A stretch of DNA of 64,000 bases from Carya illinoinensis (taxonomy: Eukaryota; Streptophyta; Magnoliopsida; Fagales; Juglandaceae). Below the pieces are notes generated by a model. It worked only from the letters and a program-made list of their open reading frames with translations. It was not told the DNA's origin and ran no database searches. Every line of letters begins with the position of its first letter. Position 1 is the first letter of the stretch. Below are positions 60,040 through 64,000 of this stretch, piece by piece. The stretch covers positions 27,468,364 to 27,532,363 of the forward strand of contig NC_056762.1 of assembly GCF_018687715.1 (NCBI RefSeq), read 5' to 3'. A program made the position numbers and the translations under genes.

Positions 60040-61544
60040 AAAGACTTGTATTGTCCTTATTTAATTAGAATTTTTACTAATCATTTTTCAAAGTCGAATA
60101 GATGCAGAGGAAGGAGAGAGAAATGAAAGTAAGTGGCAAGCGTTCTTGCTTTGTCACATCATTCCCACCTTACGTGATGCTGGGGCATGCAGCATGTGCG
60201 GAGAGAAAGAGACAAACGTTGACAACTGGCCAACTTAAGTTTTGGTGAGGAAAAGTCTACTTAGGACAGACACTCTTCCCGGGGCATTAAAGGTGAAGCA
60301 TCACAAATTTTAAAAATAAGTTTATAAATTATATATATATATTTTTTATAATAAAAATAATTTTATAACTTAACGTATTATATTAAATTATATTAATTAA
60401 TAAATTAATTTTTTTAAAATTATTTTACAATCTAAATCTTTTTAGTAACAAAATTTTCTTACTAAGGTGATGAGTGTCTCTTTGAAGATAGTCTTTTAGA
60501 GATTTTCTGGGAAATTCATGATTTACATGTTAACATATATACTAATTTAATAAAAAAAAATTAGTACATGAATTTATGATCATTCATGTATGCCCATTTG
60601 CTTATACAATTCACGCATGGGTCAGATTTAACCATTCACATATAATATATATATGGATCTATATTATGAAATGTGCACTTTGCACTCTTAGTTATTAAGG
60701 ATCAACCCTTTAATTACTAAACTATGAAAACTCATATATTGCAAACTCAAACGACCAATAACTTATACTGTGAATCTCAATCCAATTCTCACAATTAAAA
60801 TAGATTAATAATATGAAATGTGGAACAATTTTGACAATCAAATCATAATAAGAATGCATCAATTATGATAGTTTGGAGTACAAAATGTATACTTTCTTCT
60901 TTCGATATTAACTAGAGATTGGGTAGCATTCATATTATTAATCCCGTTTCATTTTCATTTGCTCTTAATACACCTTACGATCCTTATGCTAAGTCTCATT
61001 CTTCTACTTAATATTACCGGCTTAAAAAACTGAATACATTTAAAAAGTTTTTTGCTCAAAAGTTGTTCTACACATATCCAAAAGAAGAATTCGTAAACAA
61101 CTCTTCATGAAATATAGCACTTTTAACACTTTTACAATAGTAAAAAATATATATTAGTATGGAAGAACCTACCTTAGTTTTAGATAGAAAATTAGTTACC
61201 ATGATTCATGCCATCCAATATTCCTTAATTTGAAATCCCATGCAGAGTCAACCCTTTGATTTCATGTCTCCTCATGATGTACCAGCTGCTTCATTATTTT
61301 ATCAGGCACTCATCCACCAGGAATTTCTATGACCCACTTCAGAGTTGGAGAAATAGAATAATAATAAAAACAATTTTGGTCCATGCCAAATGCAACAATT
61401 CAGACCTGGAAAAATTAAATTAATCATTATTTTATCATGTGGAAGATCAGCACGTGGAAAGCTCAGCTCTCCGCTCACCATTACGGATTAAAATATCGCC
61501 ACCCCACCGTCCCATGCTCAAACTCAAGGAAGGTTTCCTGATTC

Positions 61545-61750
61545 AAAATTTTTATTTTAAATTTAAATGTTTTTTATCTCATAATTATAATTTTTTTAAA
61601 TTTTTATACAAAATATAATAAATAATTTAATTTTTTTAAATTAAAATACAATTTTTTTAAATCTTAAAATAATAATAATACTAAAAATTAATATTTTAAA
61701 CTTCCATCTTTAATTGAAAATTTTCATCTCTAATCCCAAACTTGCCATAA
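61545..61750. mobile_element. AT-rich MITE-like copy
   Basis: Shares TTTTTTATCTCATAATTATA, ACAAAATATAATAAATAATT and the TTTTCATCTCTAATCCCAAA end with other copies in the window. Boundaries approximate. Confidence 0.5.
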
Positions 61751-64000
61751 TAAATAATTTCGGCTCAATCCTATTATTCCTTGGTCTTAGATTTTAACTT
61801 GAATAAATCTATCAAGGATTTCTACCAAATTTTGTACGGAATTCCTTTTCTTTTTAAATTTATTTTTACAGGAAATACTTTTAATTTTTTTTTATTTAAA
61901 AAAATATTTAAATAGATTAAAAAAATAGATTTAAAAAAAATAGAAATAGAAATAAAAAGAAGTTTACACTGTTTGATAGAAAAAAAGTTTAGAAGTCTCT
62001 CGTGTCCTAGCACTACTTTTTTGACTTTTTATTATAATAATTAATATATAAAATCATTTAAAATGTATCAATATTTTTGTGAGTACTATAAAAATGTTAA
62101 TTATTTTATTATTAAAATAAATATATTTTTGATAAAAATAATTATTTTCATCATAAATATTTATATAAACTTTTGTTTAAAAACTAATAATAAAATAGCG
62201 ATCTCGAACGCCAATGAGCTATCATTCTGGATTCTAAAAAAATTTACATTTACGGACATTGAATGACACGATTAATATTTTATACAAGGGCAGTGCCTAA
62301 TGCATTTTTTAGGTTTTTATTTTTTATTTTTTTACATATATTTTTTAACACATTTAAATCTTTTTTAAAAAATAAAAAATTATATAATATTATTAAAAAA
62401 TACTTACTTAATCGTTAAGTAAAAAAAAAATATAATAATAAAAAAATAAAGAAGTCAAAGCGGTAAAAACCAGTAGTAAAAAGCATTAGTAAGAATAGCA
62501 TTTTTTTTTCATACAAAAATCAGCTTAGAGAATTCTTACCATCTAAAACTATAGTCCTTTTTAACATATTAGAGATAAAAACCACTTGTAATGAATTATC
62601 CATGGTTAGATATCTTAGTTTTAAGCTATACTATATCTAAAGAAACAAGTAAATTTGATAGTTACTGTTTTATAAGCAAATCTTTATTTCATTGTATATT
62701 AAATCCATTTCTCCTCTGTTATTTTCATAACGTAATTATTGTGATTTTAGTTCTTGGTAATTACTATTTTTTTTTTTCCTTCTGCCCCTCAATAGCTTTA
62801 CTTTAGGGGGCTTTGAATTCAAAAGGGTCTGCGCCAATTTGCTGGTAGATTGTGGTTGAAGAGAATAAAGGGCAAATTAACGCCTTAATCTGATAATTAG
62901 GCTATGAATTCACAAGGGTTCTATTCTATTCACAAGGTTGTGAATTCACATTTGTAGTTAAATGATAATTAAAAAAATATGATTTTTTAATCCATAATTT
63001 AATTAGAATATGATTATTAATTAACATATAATAGGTAGAATAGTAAAATATGATAAAATAAAATAAATTAATAATTAAAAAAATTAAATATTTTTAATTT
63101 ATTAATTATTTATTATTATATAATAAATAAATAGATAATCTAATATAAAAATTTGATGTAAATAGTTAAAATTAAATTCATCTTATATTATTTTATTATT
63201 ATATAATAAAAAAATAGCTATTTCAATATAAAAATTTATGTAAATGAAATAATCAAAATCTAAATTTATCTTATATTCATTAAAATTATTATTTACACAT
63301 ATATAATTCAATAACAATGCTCAATAATCACGTTCCAACAGTATCAATCCTAGTACGTACCAAATCTCGAGAGCAACGGAAGTGAATTTATTATAAGATA
63401 AAATCTAATAATTTATTTCGAGATTATTCGTTGGAGTCTATGGTGCGGACAACTCGACCCATTTTGTTGGGCACCCGTCTTTAAGAGATTTTGATTATTT
63501 TAAAATTTTATAAATAATAGTGGAATAATTTGAGTGAATATATTTTATTAAATTTAAAAAATAAAAAATAAAATAAAAAATATAAAGTTAAAAACTTATT
63601 TAAATATAATTTTTTAATATAATTTTTATTTTAAAGTTTGTAAAAATTGTATTAATTTTTATATTTAAATAATAATTAGGTAGTGTTTAGATAAAAAAAT
63701 TAAAAATATTTTATATTTGAATGATGGTTAAAAATAAAATTTTAAAAAGTTTTGAAAATTCAACATGTACTTAGATAATTTGAATGAACTTTATTTAATA
63801 TTTTTAAAATTTTTTTGATCTGAGGTAAAGCTAAGAAGTTTTAAGAGTAAGTTTAATTAATCTCAAATTAATCATCGATAGAATTTATTATTTTTTTATT
63901 TTTTATTTTAATAAAAAAATTAAACTTATATCTACTTATTTCATAGATAAAAACTCTCCCACTGTAAATTTCCATGGAGATAAGGAAGGGCTGATGGCAA

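Larger units (their letters stand above)
57251..64000. other. AT-rich gene-poor region
   Basis: Contains an imperfect direct repeat of about 90 bp (about 57455-57630, TTTTTTATATATTT and TTAGTTACATTAA words), a poly(T) run (60009-60034), a MITE-like copy (about 61545-61750) and another AT-rich unit near 63480-63850. An unidentified 134-codon frame is at 58815-59219. No recognisable gene. Confidence 0.45.

Overview
This is a plant nuclear genome window: multi-exon genes with GT-AG introns, very AT-rich intergenic DNA, and dense, nested transposable elements. Abundant copies of a short AT-rich MITE family whose ends carry GTTTGG / GATGAGATGAGAT-like motifs suggest a woody eudicot. My best guess is Fagales (walnut/hickory or oak/chestnut type), an inference from recalled repeat style rather than something proven here. 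No bacterial, organellar, rRNA, tRNA or CRISPR feature was seen.

Layout. (1) 1-3311, + strand: 3' part of a membrane-anchored MORN-repeat protein gene (three exons, 5' end outside the window); intron 2 holds a SINE and a hairpin MITE. (2) 5429-12955, - strand: a complete CLASSY3/4-type SNF2 ATPase gene (three exons, about 1267 aa), a component of RNA-directed DNA methylation. Its long intron 1 carries a 5'-truncated LINE with a perfect 14-bp target-site duplication (TSD), a minisatellite, a SINE and a 58-bp tandem duplication. (3) 13.4-16.9 kb: AT-rich DNA filled with MITE-like copies. (4) 16901-20959, - strand: a larger, broken, 5'-truncated LINE with endonuclease, RT, zinc-finger and RNase H domains. 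(5) 21915-26990, + strand: a Ty1/copia element with both LTRs and a perfect 5-bp TSD, coding region killed by many stop codons. (6) 27497-29869 and 32649-33542: two non-autonomous hAT-type elements, each with matching 8-bp TSDs and GC-rich subterminal repeats. (7) About 33.7-35.9 kb, - strand: a decayed FAR1/FHY3-type MULE-transposase-like gene with a microsatellite inside its coding frame. (8) 38462-40912, + strand: the 3' half of a novel plant SNARE (NPSN11-like) gene whose 5' exons are not found and whose last splice acceptor reads AA. (9) 41465-49099, - strand: a Ty3/gypsy element with both LTRs and TSD GATAT, itself interrupted by a 2118-bp solo LTR (TSD AACCA). (10) 50017-53387: a 3.4-kb solo LTR (TSD CATGT) carrying a minisatellite. 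(11) 53.4-64 kb: AT-rich, gene-poor DNA with a Tourist-like MITE (TSD TAA), a Helitron candidate and further MITE copies.

Only the MORN and CLASSY genes look like intact host genes. The rest is mostly a graveyard of transposons whose boundaries can be read directly from target-site duplications. I found no clearly undescribed coding system. The most noteworthy items are the boundary-resolved elements (including a 75-bp CACTA-type mini-element), the damaged NPSN copy, and a silencing-pathway gene whose intron is colonised by retroelements.
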